From Liolophura sinensis (taxonomy: Eukaryota; Mollusca; Polyplacophora; Chitonida; Chitonidae): a stretch of 64,000 nt of DNA. The position numbers and the translations under genes were made by a program. The stretch covers positions 66,633,249 through 66,697,248 of the forward strand of contig NC_088295.1 in assembly GCF_032854445.1 (NCBI RefSeq). Reading direction: 5' to 3'. The notes beneath the pieces were generated by a model. It was not told the origin of the DNA. It saw nothing but the letters and a program-made list of their open reading frames with translations, and did no database searches. Shown here piece by piece: positions 25,501-39,405 of the stretch (position 1 is its first letter; every line of letters starts with the position of its first letter).

Positions 25501-26890
25501 TATTTCTCCAAATAAATACACCGAGGAAACAGGCATTTATAGCAGCTAAATCAAACATAAGTCAAAAGTCGAAAATCAGCTCAAAAACATCATTAAATAT
25601 GGTTCTTAAAAATGCCGTTTAAATATCTAACTACACCATCGCCAGCAACTTTTATGCACACGACCACACAACTTTTATGCCAACGTAGGGGCCTGAGGTC
25701 CCATTCTTTTCACTCGGGATCCCAAAGGGCTTAGAGAATGTGACTGTAGATCACATTTATGCATTGACGCCATCTTCAAACATGAGACCAGTAATTGCAA
25801 CGTCAAGTGGGAGTTGTTACCAGTTAGCCAAGCCTTATCCTCAGCAGTCGGCGTACTGAGCAAAGAGCAACCGTATCTTTTCCAATCGTCACTACTGGCC
25901 CGGCTGAATCTCTTCCTCAGCAGTGTTAGTTCTAACCTCATACAAACCGTCGGACTGTTTTGGTTTAGTTGTTTTGGGTGGCTGGCTATATGCTACGATA
26001 CTCTATCTTTTCTAGCTAACATTGTTTGTTTTCACTGTATGTCAGTTGTTGGCATAAACGGGGAACAAATATATGCACTCTTCGTCGTCTTTTTATCGTA
26101 TATCGTTGTACAAAAACTGCAATAATCTAATTGGCGCAGTTAACTATGAATTGTATCAAGCGGTCTTCTTTGTCCACTCTCATATCACTTAAGATATTTA
26201 TATGGACAAAACTTTTAAAAATTTTTAGTTCAGCTCTAACTGCTTTCATGCGTTGACAAAATTTATCACTGTAGTTTGTCATAATTAATCAGTCGGTGTA
26301 AATGTAAGACTTGTTTTATTTCTTTTCTTCTCTTGAATGGGCTTTTTACATGTGGAAATATATGACTATACATGTGCCAATATAAGAGCATATACTGCAT
26401 ATAGCAGCAGCCAGATATAAGCATGTATGCTTTGGTTTTTACGTCGTACTTAACGATCCATGTATATAAGTGATGGGAACTGGAAAAAGGGCCGGGAGGA
26501 AATCTCTGCATCTCGTCAGGTACATGACAACCTTAATGGCGTAAATCGACAGCGAACTGACAGGAGCAGGATCCGATAAAGGTGTTTTTTGACAAAACAC
26601 TTGGCAAAGAGCTGTACATATTGTTTTCTCGGCAAATGAACAACACATTAATGCATTAACTACACAATGTCATAATACATCCACAAAGGATTTTTGTGTG
26701 AGTGTGTATGTGTTTCTAAAAGACCACGAACTTGAGCAGTATTGGACAATATTGCTTTCTATATTTGTAAAGAAAGAAGTAATCAGTATTCCATTTATTG
26801 TGAAACATGTTAAAAATCACATCGAATTAAGATTACGAAATAGTACATCAAATCCGGTTTAATTTAAAAACGTATAGCACCTTTTCAAAT

Positions 26891-27036
26891 ACTGTGAGAT
26901 AGGTTCTTTTCGCGTGGACCGCAGATTTCGCGGTCAATAATTTACCGTGAAAAATAATTCCAGCGCAAAAAAGCAAATCAAATATGGAAGTAATATTAAT
27001 GAAGTATCCTGTTTTCTGATTTTTCTATCTCACAGT
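26891..27036. mobile_element. 146-bp MITE-like element
   Basis: ACTGTGAGATAG at 26891-26902 is the exact reverse complement of CTATCTCACAGT at 27025-27036. The interior has inverted CGCG-containing motifs (ttttcgcgtgg, atttcgcggtc, cagcgcaaaa). Short length, perfect 12-bp ends and no coding potential fit a miniature inverted-repeat element. It differs in its ends from the element at 12000-12896. Confidence 0.65.
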
Positions 27037-28280
27037 TGTAGATAATTCTATACATATGTCGCCACAACATTCCTTAACTTTCTCAGAAATGTAAATCAAA
27101 ACTTAACAATGACTTATTGACCATCTTATGTAATGAGCGCAGCATTTAAGTCGTTTCCACGTCTGTGGAGGACTACAGCATCGTGTACATCAAAAGAACA
27201 TCTCGATTTGCATGACTCTGTGGTTTTCTAGTAAGTAATTTATTTCCAGAACCGAGAATACATTTCAGTAAGGGGCATGACTCCAAATACAAATAAAGTG
27301 AAAAACAGAAGACCGAGTGATTTTTGATAGCTGTGAAAGTAATCACAGATTGATGTGCTTCTAAATACCTTTTGGAATAAAGTACGATATCCCCCAAATC
27401 GCTGCTGCTAAACGCATTTCTACCTGCTTTGTGGTAAATCAGTAAAAAAAACAGGGGTCGATTCCAGACAGCCCTTTCTGACTTAAGTTAAAATTTAAAA
27501 ACCCTTTACCATGCTTAGTTCTTGGTACTGGACTTTTTATTTAAGTTCTGAGACAGACAGATAACTACCCTGTAGACGGAGGAATCACTAGAACGTCCTG
27601 ACTGCCAGCTTACCATTGATAGAATTGTGTTATCTTAGCGCATCTAAAGCTTTGGAATAAAAAAATTCATGGATGTTGTGCTCTCGCTGTCGAGTAACTG
27701 CCCCATGAGAATACATCGTTTTTTGTGTGTGCGTGTGTGCGTGTGTCTGCGGGTGCATGTAACCGAGTTACACGCACCTATCGCACCGGCCTGAACGTGT
27801 ATCTTTCATAACCTTGTAATTTACGGATAGTACAAACTGGATGGTATTCTGGGTGTGCACTTACTCTCTATGCAATTAATAACTCTTTATGAGGTCACCA
27901 TTCGGTGAAAATGAGGCTCATCGTGGCGGCTGTTGAAATAGTCACTGATTCCAAACGCTTTCAAATGGTAAGTAATTATTTAGCAGAAAATCCGTTCCAA
28001 CAATGACACTGTCATTCACCAGTTGATTGTTGTCCAAATCGCCTCTTGATACTTCGACAAAACTGGGGCAAATCACCAATTTCAGTCCATCCATGTCCAC
28101 CAGAATCATCAGTTAACAGTGACTGGGGTTTTGTGTTTATCACGTGGCAATTTAGTGGTACATTCATTATTCAGGCAGTCCAAGATAATGACCGTGTACG
28201 CTATGGCATTACAACTTTTGTGTTTGTGGTACCAGTATAACTTAACATTGGGTCACACGTTTTATCTACGACGAGCAGCT

Positions 28281-30148
28281 CTACTGATGTTATTGTTCTT
28301 GTTCTTGTTCTGCACAAGCATTGAGCCTTTTGCCCGCACAATGACCATGTCTTGATGTTATTGTTCTTGTTCTTGTTCTGCGCAAGCATTGAGCCTTTTG
28401 CCCGCACAATGACCATGTCTTGATGTTATTGTTCTTGTTCTTGTTCTGCGCAAGCATTGAGCTTTTTGCCCGCACAATGACCATGTCTTCATGTTATTGT
28501 TCTTGTTCTTGTTCTGCGCAAGCATTGAGCCTTTTGCCCACACAATGACCATGTCTTGATGTTATTGTTCTTGTTCTTGTTCTGCGCAAGCATTGAGCCT
28601 TTTGTCCGCACAATGACCATGTCTTGATGTTATTGTTCTTGTTCTTGTTCTGCGCAAGCATTGAGCCTTTTGCCCACACAATGACCATGTCTTGATGTTA
28701 TTGTTCTTGTTCTTGTTCTGCGCAAGCACTGAGCCTTTTGCCCACACAATGACCATGTCTTGATGTTATTGTTCTTGTTCTTGTTCTGCGCAAGCATTGA
28801 GCCTTTTGCCCGCACAATGACCATGTCTTGATGTTATTGTTCTTGTTCTTGTTCTGCGCAAGCACTGAGCCTTTTGCCCGCACAATGACCATGTCTTGAT
28901 GTTATTGTTCTTGTTCTTGTTCTGCGCAAGCATTGAGCCTTTTGCCCACACAATGACCATGTCTTGATGTTATTGTTCTTGTTCTTGTTCTGCGCAAGCA
29001 TTGAGCCTTTTGCCCGCACAATGACCATGTCTTCATGTTATTGTTCTTGTTCTTGTTCTGCGCAAGCACTGAGCCTTTTGCCCACACAATGACCATGTCT
29101 TGATGTTATTGTTCTTGTTCTTGTTCTGCACAAGCATTGAGCCTTTTGCCCGCACAATGACCATGTCTTGATGTTATTGTTCTTGTTCTTGTTCTGCGCA
29201 AGCACTGAGCCTTTTGCCCACACAATGACCATGTCTTGATGTTATTGTTCTTGTTCTTGTTCTGCGCAAGCATTGAGCTTTTTGCCCGCACAATGACCAT
29301 GTCTTGATGTTATTGTTCTTGTTCTTGTTCTGCGCAAGCATTGAGCCTTTTGCCCGCACAATGACCATGTCTTCATGTTATTGTTCTTGTTCTGCACAAG
29401 CATTGAGCCTTTTGCCCGCACAATGACCATGTCTTGATGTTATTGTTCTTGTTCTTGTTCTGCGCAAGCATTGAGCCTTTTGCCCGCACAATGACCATGT
29501 CTTGATGTTATTGTTCTTGTTCTGCGCAAGCATTGAGCTTTTTGCCCGCACAATGACCATGTCTTGATGTTATTGTTCTTGTTCTGCACAAGCATTGAGC
29601 CTTTTGCCCACACAATGACCATGTCTTGATGTTATTGTTCTTGTTCTGCACAAGCATTGAGCCTTTTGCCCGCACAATGACCATGTCTTGATGTTATTGT
29701 TCTTGTTCTGCGCAAGCATTGAGCCTTTTGCCCGCACAATGACCATGTCTTGATGTTATTGTTCTTGTTCTTGTTCTGCGCAAGCATTGAGCCTTTTGCC
29801 CGCACAATGACCATGTCTTGATGTTATTGTTCTTGTTCTTGTTCTGCACAAGCATTGAGCCTTTTGCCCGCACAATGACCATGTCTTGATGTTATTGTTC
29901 TTGTTCTGCACAAGCATTGAGCCTTTTGCCCGCACAATGACCATGTCTTGATGTTATTGTTCTTGTTCTGCACAAGCATTGAGCCTTTTTCCCGCACAAT
30001 GACCATGTCTTCATGTTATTGTTCTTGTTCTTGTTCTGCGCAAGCATTGAGCCTTTTGCCCGCACAATGACCATGTCTTGATGTTATTGTTCTTGTTCTT
30101 GTTCTGCGCAAGCATTGAGCCTTTTGCCCGCACAATGACCATGTCTTT
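28281..30148. repeat. Minisatellite: 28 units of 68 or 62 bp
   Basis: The unit runs tgatgttattgttcttgttc, ttgttctgcgcaagcattga, gccttttgcccgcacaatga and ccatgtct. Unit ends fall at 28348, 28416, 28484 and so on to 30142. The first 16 units are all 68 bp. After 29368, 62-bp units lacking one ttgttc hexamer alternate with 68-bp units. Units are nearly identical, and the variable bases are mainly at CG steps (gcgc/gcac, cccgc/cccac) plus ttgatg/ttcatg and gcattg/gcactg. Many minus-strand open frames arise only because 68 is not a multiple of three, so each run passes through three units before a stop. There is no spacer diversity, so it is not a CRISPR-like array. Confidence 0.97.
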
Positions 30149-31046
30149 TGCTTGTTTTTTTAAAGATTAATTTGTTTATCGCCTAACGATTATCATGAGG
30201 CTCTACAGTTTGCGATTTACACCTTGCATGTAGCTTTGATACATAACACAATCGTGAAAAGTTGTTACCCAGGCGTGTCTTTGCTTCGAATTTAACGCCG
30301 CCTTTAATATTACTCTTTTCACCAAGTTGTGTCCATGTCTCACGATGGCATCAGAGTCTTCACATTTCTCGTTTTTCATCTCTGAAGTATCATAACCAAG
30401 GAAAAAACAACAAATGGCAAAAAACCCAGATATACTATAGTAAATAAAGCCACCGCGCCGACAAGTCATCTGTAACAGAAGAATAAAAAGTAAGAAAACA
30501 GTGCCATGCATAATACATGTATATATTTATGACCAAATGTGAAACAAACATGATCACATGAACATTGCTCTTGTGGCCAGATATCATCCCAGCGAACTTT
30601 TATAATATGATATATCCTTGGTGGGTATTGCGAAACAAATGCAATTGCAGCTGTGCAGGCTTGTCTGTAGCAGTTCATGGCGGAATGAATGAAGCTCTGG
30701 GAGTTTAATCACAGGTTTGTGGCAGCGCTCGAGTCATCCATCGTGTTTATTTTTCTCGATTTGATGTGATTCTTTCCTAGGATCTGGTACTCTTATTAAA
30801 TTCTGAAGACATGACAAATGAATTTTGTTCGCCTTTTAAGCTCAGCTTTTTCTCTGGCCCCGATAAATGAAAAAGTAATGGCGGAAAGCAATACATTTGG
30901 TCTAGGAACCAATAGGCCGATGCCATGGATTTCTGACGTAACAGTTGGAACCCGTTAAAACCTAACACAGGTCCAATGTGTCCTTATTTACTCCAAAACT
31001 CTTGTAAATCTTAACACAAAGTGTCCAATGGGTACATGGGGGCTAC

Positions 31047-31163
<117 letters not shown>

Positions 31164-31319
31164 CTCTACAAAGTACATTTTCTCATGAGTACCTCGGCGT
31201 CAAGTTTTAATGGCAATGAAATAATAAATTTATAAATGCCGTTAACCCTTTAGTTCGTCTAGACAAGCGCTTACAGACGAAAGTGTAAGCGTGTTTTCGT
31301 TCGTTTGAGGTTCTGTTGT

Positions 31320-31530
31320 ATAACATATGCAGTACTCAACACCAGCAATACAGTGGAAACCGGGCAGAGCCCATGGATAACTCATATCACTCACAGGCTA
31401 CTGACAGGCCTTCTCACTTACAACCAGAGAAGAAGTCAGCATGTAGCTGGACTTGAACCTATTGGTAAAAGTGTCTTGGGTCATTCCACCACGCTGATAA
31501 GCTAACCACTTCGGCTACGGAGGCCCTGGA
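31320..31530 (-). mobile_element. Near-complete tRNA-derived SINE
   Basis: On the minus strand the head reads cctccgtagccgaagtggtt, then agcttatcagcg. After about 35 bases a box-B-like TAGGTTCAAGTCCAGCTC follows, and then the core (reverse of aggccttctcacttacaacc, aaaccgggcagagccc). The head resembles a Leu/Ser-type tRNA with a long variable region, but it has drifted and flows into the SINE core, so it is not called a tRNA gene. Confidence 0.8.
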
Positions 31531-32548
31531 GACACATTTGCCTTAAGCATTTCAATGTTGGAGTGATGATTAAGTGTTTACAGGAAAATCCATTTGAGTC
31601 TAATCACTAAATTGTCCACTCGATTCTTTCCACTTTCTCGTTCACATGCAAATTATTTTAGGAGCTTGGAAATTGACTCATAGTTACATCTCATGATAAT
31701 TTACTTGTTTATTTTATTGTTGATTAACGTAGACCAAACTAGACGAATTTAAGAGCAGATCTCATGTATTTCGCTTAGTTCTTGATATGATGGAAGCCGC
31801 TTGGTCTTAATAATACATCTTTCGGAATTCTCATCTGGGAGTTTATCATTATTAACAATAATGCAGTGCTGTCCTCATCGTAACCCTTGAGAATACTTAA
31901 AAAAAAACAATTAATGTACAAATCCCTTAACAAATGTAAAACATTAAAACTTGCCTGGAGCATTTTATGTATCCATTCTTCTCTTTCATTCAAAAAACTT
32001 AACATAGCCGATGTAGGGTTCCGTTGTGGAGCAACCACTTAGTTTAAAGTAAAACTAATGCCATTACACCATAGGAAAATCAAAGCTGTGTAGACTTTTA
32101 AAAAGCCGCTTTTTGTCAGGCAATGTTTCATCTAAATCCTAGTTTGTTTCAGGTTTTTATGTTTGTTTTGGTTTTTCTTTTCGACAGCTTTTCTCTAGGT
32201 TGTCTGGTACCAATGTATCCAGTGTAAATATTCAAGAACGATAGATGACGGAGAACAAATCACTAAACTTGATATTGACTGTGGGTTGGGAGCGTGTGCA
32301 GAAATTATTTCGTCATGTCACTACACTGGGAATAGGATTAGTTGAGGTGTTTCTGTAAGTGTATTTTTCAGATTACCGCCAGCCTTTCTGACTAACTGCC
32401 GCTACATTTTCCAGCGGACTGTCTTTGGTGTCTTCCAAGTTGGCAAAGCAAACGGTTTGTGCTTTTACCATTTTTGACTATTCAAGACAATCCTTTCCTG
32501 TCCGTTTTTTAGCACTGTAGGCATAGTATTTGTTTAGTCCTCACAATA

Positions 32549-32775
32549 AAGTCTAATTGTAGCTTTGCTCACCGCTTGCAAATGGTTGGTAGAAGTGGGA
32601 TGGATTTCACTAGGTTCTGTCTGCCTTGCCTCACTTATGAACCTCGAACATAAAATAAGTGCAATTATGGCTTTACTCACTAATTGCAATTGAACAGCAG
32701 AAGGGTGGTAGTTTCCCCAAGACTCTGTCCAGTTTGCCTCACTTAATAACCTGATCGTTCTCGGACAAGTGCAAT
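32549..32775. repeat. Diverged 107-bp tandem duplication
   Basis: On the minus strand, a segment with TTAAGTGAGGCAAACTGGAC ... TTAGTGAGTAAAGCC is followed by TAAGTGAGGCAAGGCAGAC ... GCGGTGAGCAAAGCT at a spacing of about 107 bases. Matches are scattered along the whole unit at perhaps 70 percent. One open frame spans both copies, which explains the repeated SEA-RQTE-like wording in its translation. No gene is inferred. Confidence 0.65.
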
Positions 32776-33352
32776 ATTCTTCAAAACAGCTCAAAACCCC
32801 AATCATACACATTAAAAGTGTTTCCGGAAATGCCGTAGATTTGGTCATATGAGTCGTTGCTGGTTTAACGTTAACTGACTTTCGGTTTTATACAAATATA
32901 TGTAGACGTATATAAACCCCATGAACGTATATGTCAAACCATTGCACTAAACACTTACATTTATTTGGTTTGAATAGTTTCGTGTGATTGGCCATAGTCA
33001 CGGTGATATTGAAAAATCTCCTTCGAACTCAGTTAATACAAAATTTTCGCGCCGTTCATTATTCTACATTCGTCTTTATTTTTTATTAAATATATTTAGG
33101 ACATAAGAAAATTTTTGTCGCTATATCAAAAGGAGAAAGTATGTTGGTGAATTACACTAAGCCTTTTTCTGTGTGTTTTATCGGTTTTTCTTTCTCTTTT
33201 GTTATCAAGAAATCAGGTCTACCGCTTGTTTTTTTTTGTCAAACGGTTCCCAGATTTTAAGGAGCCTGAAACAAATAGCTAGATTGTCATACGGTAGTAA
33301 AGTCGTATTCCTGTGTAACCTTTGTGATAATAGCAGGAGTATTAGCCTTAAG

Positions 33353-33382
33353 CAATAACTGACAATAACTGACAATAACTGA
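33353..33382. repeat. 10-bp tandem repeat, three copies
   Basis: caataactga occurs three times in a row without mismatch. No function is suggested. Confidence 0.9.
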
Positions 33383-36300
33383 AGAAATATGCCATGGTTT
33401 TTACTTCAGATATGTTGAATTGCGCAATTGCTAGCGATTCATCTTTACACCGGGAACTAGGATGTGAGGGGCAAAAATCGTCCTCGAGGAGCCTGAAGGC
33501 AACTTATTAACGAAAGATGCCTTAGAGAAACTGTCCTATGTGAACTCCTCAACAGTTCAATCATTTCTATGTTTACTGTTGGCCCTCAGCGTTATTTTGA
33601 CTGGTACTGCCCACAGCAGAATTCTGCAGCCTTCTTGCCAGTTCAGCATCCGGAAAGGAAACAAGTGACCAGGACCAATTAGTAGATCTGTTGTGTAACT
33701 AGTTCATTCTATTAGTGAATCTATTGACCGTTCTTTGTGATCAATCCTTGGTCAAGTAAATCCAACCTGGGCTTCTGATATTAGAATTATTACTTGACCT
33801 ACTTTTCCCGTGCTTAAGCCTTCACTGTGGACATAGCCTTAGCAGAGTCCGGTAAACAAGGGGATGCATTTACATATATCACATTAGGGCGCCTTTAAGA
33901 AGGATTTTACTCAGATTCTCTGTTGGGTGGGAAGGATAGATAACCGACAGCGGATCACGTGTTCTAGCTTACCATAGCACCTCAGCTAACACTGTGTCTC
34001 ACTACCGCAACAATCTTCCTAGAGCCACACAACCCACGTCAGACTCTCAGCTGTACGTGTTCAGCCAATGATGAAGATTCTGAACACGCTTGCCAACAAA
34101 ACTGTTTACCAACGGTCCTTACTTGGCAATGTCACCTGTACCTGAACTTTTGCCTTCATAAGTGACAGACAAGATCTACATTATCTTTTGGTTAATTTTG
34201 GAAGCGCATGCAGGCAGAATATCTAACCGTGATTCCTAAGTCACTCTGCGGTTCAGATTGTTCCTTAGATAAAGTCTTCTCCAACACCAGTTCCTTACCA
34301 GACAGCAAAACGTTGTCTAAAACGTAACAAGGTCTCCTTATCTTATCTGTACATATATGATGTATCCAACACACTTGGATATACCGATGAAGACAAGCTT
34401 ATTACAGCATGTTCACGACGAATGAATTATTTTCTCGGGCTAATTGAGCCAGTTAGCTGGCGCCTTTGCAGACACCAGCGCGAGCGCGATCGCCCGGAAA
34501 TTTGATCATAACTTGGCAAGCTGGATCAGCATAATAAATAAATAAATATTTTTCACGATTTCAAAGATACTGTCAGGTTTTTATGTTAGCAAAAAGGGCA
34601 CTGATGGAAAGGTAAAGGTAAACACTCGGAGCTGATGTATGATAAATCTAACACAAACAAGGTCATCTTGACATCTGCAGGATGAAGTGGCATTTTATGA
34701 TACAACAATAAATAAAATAATTAAAATTGTTACTTATTACACAGCACGTAAGCTGAAACATAAAAATGGAATGTTTAATCAGGTCAATGCAAATAGGCTT
34801 GACATTTCTTTAATGTAAAAAGCCTTTCCAGAGACCTGGAATCCAACTGAAAACTCATTACAATTTACATCTTGAAAAATGTTTATATGTTATGTTATCT
34901 TGAGTGTTAGTTGGAAAAACAACACAACAAGATTGCAGTAAGAATCCGTTAGATCTATAAATTAAGCCTTTCTAGTATTCCTGTACTCAGTTCTGCAACG
35001 GAGAATGCTTCCCTTTGCCTCTGAGCTTCACTTACCATCTCGCTTTTAAACAAACTTGAAGGTTTCGAACTTCACTAAAATATGTGTTAAATATTCCAGC
35101 ATTGCCCAATCATCTATTATACGTTAGACGTTTTTTATTGCACTTAAACTCACACGCTACACGATTTGGGTTAAACTTGAAGACGCGCCTTGTTGTCTCT
35201 GTACGAACCTTGCGAATATCACTTGGCGGAAGTGTTTGAACTTTAAGAAGACAGGTTATTGCTATTAGTGATCGCAGCCATTGTGAGTTTGCAAAGTACA
35301 TCAAGGGTTTGTCACGACTTGTGACTCCTTTTCCATTTGACTCACGGATTACAGGCCACGGGCAGAGCGTTTTGTGGGCGATGTATCAATAGTCTAGACT
35401 GCTACATACGCGGTGTTGTGTTATATCGATTAACTGTCGGCGTCTGTAGATCCCGGGAGTTGGGGTATCTGATAAGCAAATGTTAACTTGGACACAGGTC
35501 ATTACGTATAGGAGACAGTTCCCTTCTTTTGCTCTTAGCCGTCCACCGTGCAACTCAGTCTACAGTCAAACCGGGTCAAAACACTTAAGTTTACTTTTTC
35601 GTAATGTGTCCACAATTAGACGGTAATTATAACAATGTGTTGTTCTAGCTCATGATGAATATCATAGGGAAGCACGATGACACTTTGATAGATCATTTTT
35701 ATTCAAAATACTTAAGGTTTCTTCATGATGTGCTCAAAATGAGACCGTAATTTTGCATTCTGTTGTCCTCGCTCATGTTGAAAATCATAAAGAAGCAGGA
35801 CGACGCTATAATAAACAATTTTTATATCGCCAGTAATGCACATGTCATTAGTGTTTTTCATTGTACTCTGCAAATCGGCTGTTATTCAAAGTAAAAAATT
35901 TTCAAATATGTCATTTTTTCTTTGGTTAAATTATATAGCCTTTATCTTTAAACCGTCTTCATCTTCTCATAGTTTGATTTATGCAAGCTTCTTATTCAGC
36001 TTTCTTCTTTCGAATTCATCTAGTAATGTAAAACTATAGTGTGTGTACATCCACTTCTCTCGAGTGGGATTCCTATCGATCGAAAAAGGCAACGTCCTTG
36101 ACCACAAGAAGAGTTCTGTCCTGTCCAATTTGTCGATCCACCGCCGAAATTGCACCTTCTGTTGACCCTTAATGAAACCGAAGACGTTTGTCTCCTGCAC
36201 CTTGATTCGGATTTCTATTTGCATTTATAGGAGCAGATGCTGCTCACCACGCCAGTCTGTATATTAAGCTTGCATGTACATGTAAATGATGAAGACTGGC

Positions 36301-37723
36301 AAAGTGCGCTCCTCTGATAAGCCATTATGGGCAGGCCCGTGTCGATCGAGGTCCCGTGTTATCGATGGGGGAGTCAGAACAGGTTGCCGTTAGAGAACAC
36401 CATCGTAGAGGAATGATAATGTGTCGATAGCTATAAATCAACGGGAGCCCCGTCTGCGGGGAACACTTGTAAATGACCTCACTAAAGTAGTCCTGAATGG
36501 CCGAAGCAGAACAGGAGCCGACACTTTATCAAGTCATCCAAGCATGTGGAGTTTTTACAGAGTTCACCTACCCGTCCATATATCACCAGCTATATAAGGC
36601 AGACTGCCCTGCGGGGTGTTAGGCTTCAGTCTTGAGTCTAGCTACGGAAATATTGTCAATGTGGCGTTAAGCGCAACTCATTAACCTATGCAGTTCAAAA
36701 CTGCTGAATTCCTGGCATTCACATTGATGTAATAAGGTGGATAAGTACACTATAACTGAATGAGGTCTCAATTTTGTAGTGCCACTGGGTCAGCACTGCA
36801 CATATTCGCTTTTTGTTTCTTTGACTGTTAACATGTCTTGTGTTTGTATTTTTTTCACAAGACTGAGAGATGTATGTATTACCACGAATGTGACACGATG
36901 TTAGTCCATGGCCTCTCATCCGTTAGAAATCAACCTCAGGCGCTAACGAAGATAGTGATCCATTTTGTTAGCGTGAAACAGTGTCCATCATTTATTAAGT
37001 AATAAACTTATTTGATGTCAAAGAAGGATTTCACAAGTTTATATCAGGAGGGAACCGTAGTTCCACGAGTTATTCATCAACCTAAGCCACATTCCAGACA
37101 AACATCAGCAACAGCCTGCCAAAAGACTTCTATCGACAGGATTGGGTTATACGTAACGGTTGAAAAGAGAGAAAATCTTTTTTACTGTCTAGCATTTAAA
37201 CTCTTAACGACTTGTTAAATGTAAATATAGGAGAAAAGTGGACTCCAGTGTTGATTACAAGGCATCGTGGAAAGTAGCTTTCATTTCACATTTTACACAG
37301 GTGTAAGTCTATATGCTTACAGTGCAAACTTAATTATGCTGGGACCACGAGGCGTGATACGTTGCTTAATTTCAAATAAATTCCAGACGGTTTTTCAAGA
37401 CTTGGATCACATTTTCGCTGTGGCAAAGTACACATTTTCTCGTGTCCGTGGGAGGAGTTCGTCCTGGAAAATTCAGCCTTTTCCGGATACTTGCTTAACA
37501 CAGCTGATTTATTTCGCCATTGTCAGGATTAAGAGCCCCATATGTGTTACCCGCAGGGAGATTTGTCTCGAGACCGTGACAAAGTCAGTCTTTTAGACAC
37601 AGCTAACCTAATTAATGGTGTCTCGTCTTGCACAAACCTAATGTAGAAACCATGTGGTATTCCTCGATTTTTGTCAAATGTATAAATCTAAGGGTACATA
37701 CATGTACAGGAAAAACAGTAAAA

Positions 37724-37870
37724 GGGAGAACGACGTGGCTCAGTGGTAACACCAACTACACACAGTTCTACGGGTAAGCACACAAAGTGTGGGTTAAACA
37801 CTCGCTGGTGACAGCGTAGAGATTGAGTGATACGATTTCACCAATCCAGTAGATGTTCAGATCCTAATAA
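37724..37870 (+). mobile_element. tRNA-like SINE
   Basis: acgtggctcagtggtaacac resembles a tRNA D-arm/box-A region. gtgtgggttaaacactcg about 55 bases later resembles box B with a degraded GGTTC. The text after it (tcctaataaataca) could be the tail. The head is too diverged for a functional tRNA. Confidence 0.5.
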
Positions 37871-39405
37871 ATACAAAGCGACCATGGCAAGAAAGTTAAT
37901 GGATAGTACAAAGTGGTTTTATATGCATTATTAATAATATTTCAATGTTCGCTGTGATTTGGCTTATGAATTGGATGAGTCGTAAACAAAACTCTCTCCT
38001 GTATTTGTACAACTAATAGTTTTGAATACTTTGGAATTTTTTGTTATGACATGATGATAATGTACATGTTTTTCGCCAACAAATGCAATTATTTATGTCT
38101 AATCTGAACAGCTTTTTTATTCTGATAGCAAAGATGTTGATTACAATGAGTGAAACTATGCTTGAGTACTAGTACACGATGAGTATTTTGGGACCATTAT
38201 TTTACATGGTGTTTGAGATTATACTTGAATGATCTCACCAATTCCCCAGCAGAATGTAGACTTCATGTGTTCGCCTCATTATTAACCACTATACACATGT
38301 GTTAATCAATAACTGGATCGATTTACACGCCACCACTTACACAAGTACAAAATTGGTCTGTTTGTCACAGCGTCTATTGTTATTAGTTTATTTTCATAAT
38401 ATCTCTAAAAACTGCGTATCTTTGACGCAGATTAGAAATTATGACACGTCTTACATCCGCTTTCGTCGTGCTCTAGTACTTTGGAAATTTTTGTCAATCA
38501 CCAAGGCTTGCTACATAGCACGACATGCTTCGCACAAAAAAAAAGTCGTATAAATGAAATATCCGTCTACAGTTTTTGAATGCCGGATATTTTTGGAACG
38601 TCTTAATTTAAGTAGCAGACATTACACCCACACCCGTTCCATCGACGGTCCCTCGCCGATCTTATAGTGTATTAATAACGGATAGGCTGAGCGCATTCAA
38701 AGCTCCATGCTGTAGAGGTGTTCACCTCGGTCGCATTGAATATAGGTTTATGATGATAACTGATTTACGCTTTAAGTCATATTTGCACTTACATAAAAGT
38801 TGCGAGTACATATTCCTCCACGATGATCGAATCTCGCCAAAGTTGGAATACATTAAGGTTAGCAACAATCTGGAATGCTTGAAAAGTAAGGCATATTATG
38901 TTTAATTCTTTCATCATTCAAAAACGACAAAATGCCTGCTGGCTTTGATGAAATGTGTGATATTTGGGAAGGTCTCTTTTCAGCCTGAAATCTTTAAAAA
39001 ACACAAAAGTTGTCTTTTAGACAATAAGCCCCATTGTTCCATACAGTTAAAGCTTGGGGACATGATCGCTGTTCATTTGTGTGAAAACTCCAAGCCTTGC
39101 CTTTGTAGATGATTGTCCTTGTACATCTAGTCAAAGATGATATTTGTTAAAATATCATTTCTTGAATTCTAAAGAGATAAAAGGAAAATACGCCAAGGGC
39201 TGGAAAACTGTTTTATCTTTGGGAGCCGATGTTTTCACCCACTTCTGAAGGATAGGTCACTTTCAATAATGGCAATTGCTGTGTCTGTTTAATGAGCTTA
39301 CAAACGTGCTTGTACTTCTCAACGATGATAACATGGATAGAGAAAACCTAAACAAGCTAAATAAAACAAAACATGCTGGCTATTCATTGTGATATATGCA
39401 AATCT

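Larger units (their letters stand above)
14517..28280. other. Long intergenic stretch with no supported gene
   Basis: I found no exon with recognisable motifs together with splice sites. Contents that can be named: a short hairpin (18257-18295), SINEs at 20705-20840 and 25150-25500, and a 146-bp MITE at 26891-27036. The longest open frames (for example 23595-23852, and overlapping frames on both strands at 25675-26125) show no family features and are left out. Composition is AT-rich with short homopolymers. Confidence 0.6.

Noticed and set aside
25675-26125. Overlapping open frames on both strands
   Set aside because: Mutual antisense frames with no family features; neither can be preferred.
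28201-30142. Series of about 60-70 codon minus-strand frames with MVIVRAKGSMLAQNKNK-like text
   Set aside because: They are three-unit passes through a 68/62-bp minisatellite; every frame ends at the same unit stop and no start or splice context exists.
28281-30148. CRISPR-like array
   Set aside because: Units abut without variable spacers and the DNA is clearly animal.
35110-35304. Minus-strand 64-codon frame with a signal-peptide-like start and two cysteines
   Set aside because: Tempting as a small secreted peptide, but there is no promoter, conserved processing site or polyadenylation signal to support it.
36591-36630. TATA box (tatataag) followed by an initiator-like ttcagtctt
   Set aside because: Spacing of about 37 bases is long, and no open frame or exon follows.
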